DNA of 64,000 nt from positions 372,001 through 436,000 of the forward strand of contig JAWKMU010000002.1 of NCBI GenBank assembly GCA_041392065.1, read 5' to 3'. Source of the stretch: CAJQLB01 sp041392065. Lineage in GTDB: Bacteria; Bacteroidota; Bacteroidia; Flavobacteriales; Flavobacteriaceae. The notes beneath the pieces were generated by a model that was given only the letters and a program-made list of their open reading frames with translations, did no database searches and was not told the DNA's origin. Positions 63,557 to 64,000 of the stretch are shown one piece after another (the stretch's first letter is position 1; every line of letters starts with the position of its first letter). The position numbers were made by a program, and so were the translations under genes.

Positions 63557-64000
63557 ATGAAAATCATATTCAAATATGTCATAACATGTTGTCTTGTTTT
63601 ATGTTTTGTAAGTGTAAAATCTCAAGAACAAAAGGTATCTAGCCAAAATACATTTATAGAGATACAGGTGTCTGGTAATCAAATAAAAGAATCGGTTTCT
63701 ATTTCTGGAGATTTAAATAACTCAAAACAAAATGTTACAGCACTAATATTTCCTGATGGTAATTCAGGACAATATAAGTTAACAGAATTAACCTTTTTAG
63801 ATGCTAGCCAAGAAATTTCTGTTCAAATCATTGTTCCTGCTCAAAAGGGATTAATTGAGTTAAAAGAAGGCAATCCTAAATATAAATTAAACATAAATGT
63901 TGGTGATATCAGTTTAAAGGCACAATCGGTTTCTGTAACTATTGAAGAAGTTGTCATCGATAAAATTATGAAAATGAAAGCCTCATATATTAAAGGAAGC
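63557..64000 (+). CDS. Exported protein, C-terminus cut by window edge
   Basis: Begins MKIIFKYVITCCLVLCFVSVKSQE, a signal peptide, and stays open for 148 codons to the window end. The visible mature part is beta-rich (TFIEIQVSGNQIKESVSISGDLN; ALIFPDGNSGQYKLTELTFLDAS; KLNINVGDISLKAQSVSVTIEE), suggesting a beta-sandwich or carboxypeptidase-regulatory-like fold; no family is recognised. It is 20 nt downstream of the previous gene and so is likely part of the same operon. Confidence 0.8.
   Translation, partial: MKIIFKYVITCCLVLCFVSVKSQEQKVSSQNTFIEIQVSGNQIKESVSISGDLNNSKQNVTALIFPDGNSGQYKLTELTFLDASQEISVQIIVPAQKGLIELKEGNPKYKLNINVGDISLKAQSVSVTIEEVVIDKIMKMKASYIKGS

Overview
The window looks like chromosomal DNA of a gliding or surface-active marine-type Flavobacteriaceae (Bacteroidota). 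The sequence is strongly AT-rich. Several promoters match the Bacteroidota form (TTG, about 19-20 nt, TAnnTTTG). There are type IX secretion (T9SS) sorting domains, PorP/SprF proteins and a SprB-like giant adhesin, as well as BshB1 for bacillithiol, a fused CcsBA, and lipoproteins ending their signal in LxxC. The genus cannot be named from sequence reading alone. There is no integrase, transposase, phage gene or CRISPR array; the two tRNA genes (His and Ser) show no sign of integrated elements.

Layout. 1-4.7 kb, minus strand: fatty-acid oxidation (a MarR-type repressor directly followed by a 3-hydroxyacyl-CoA dehydrogenase/enoyl-CoA hydratase that leaves the window; a long-chain acyl-CoA synthetase nearby). 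4.8-5.5 kb: a secreted pentapeptide-like protein. 5.6-9.3 kb: purL. 9.4-12.3 kb: a large T9SS-exported protein. 12.4-16.8 kb, minus: a tight three-gene cassette of secreted PIG-L deacetylase, a 38-residue one-helix protein and a sodium:solute symporter. 17-21.6 kb, minus: a likely housekeeping operon (DUF2520 protein, KdsC, UbiA-type prenyltransferase, Maf, small MscS, CorA). 22-30.4 kb, plus: truncated globin, CcsBA cytochrome c biogenesis, TPR lipoprotein, MATE exporter, trans-sulfuration enzyme, BshB1, then tRNA-His. 30.6-34.5 kb, minus: two paralogous M28 peptidases and two envelope proteins. 34.7-38.1 kb, plus: universal stress protein and three exported proteins of unknown role.

38.3-51.6 kb is the most distinctive block: four plus-strand genes encoding a T9SS type B secreted protein, a PorP/SprF barrel fused to a five-copy coiled-coil repeat and a SPOR-like tail, a 2739-residue SprB-like adhesin with about 22 repeats, and a second, simple PorP/SprF. 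It reads as two secreted-protein/PorP pairs placed in tandem, with a shared CCCACGAT motif ahead of each pair's secreted protein. 51.7-53.5 kb: TerB-like, MscS and PPOX-like proteins, then tRNA-Ser on the minus strand. 53.8-58.8 kb: a DegT-family aminotransferase followed by a TPR/DUF3857/transglutaminase protein. 58.9-61.1 kb, minus: a LytTR regulator/sensor kinase pair, divergent from an operon of three exported proteins (61.4 kb to the window end; the last is cut).

Functionally most of the window is cell-envelope biology. The best candidates for something little described are the deacetylase/microprotein/symporter cassette and the tandem T9SS adhesin locus with its unusual PorP fusion.
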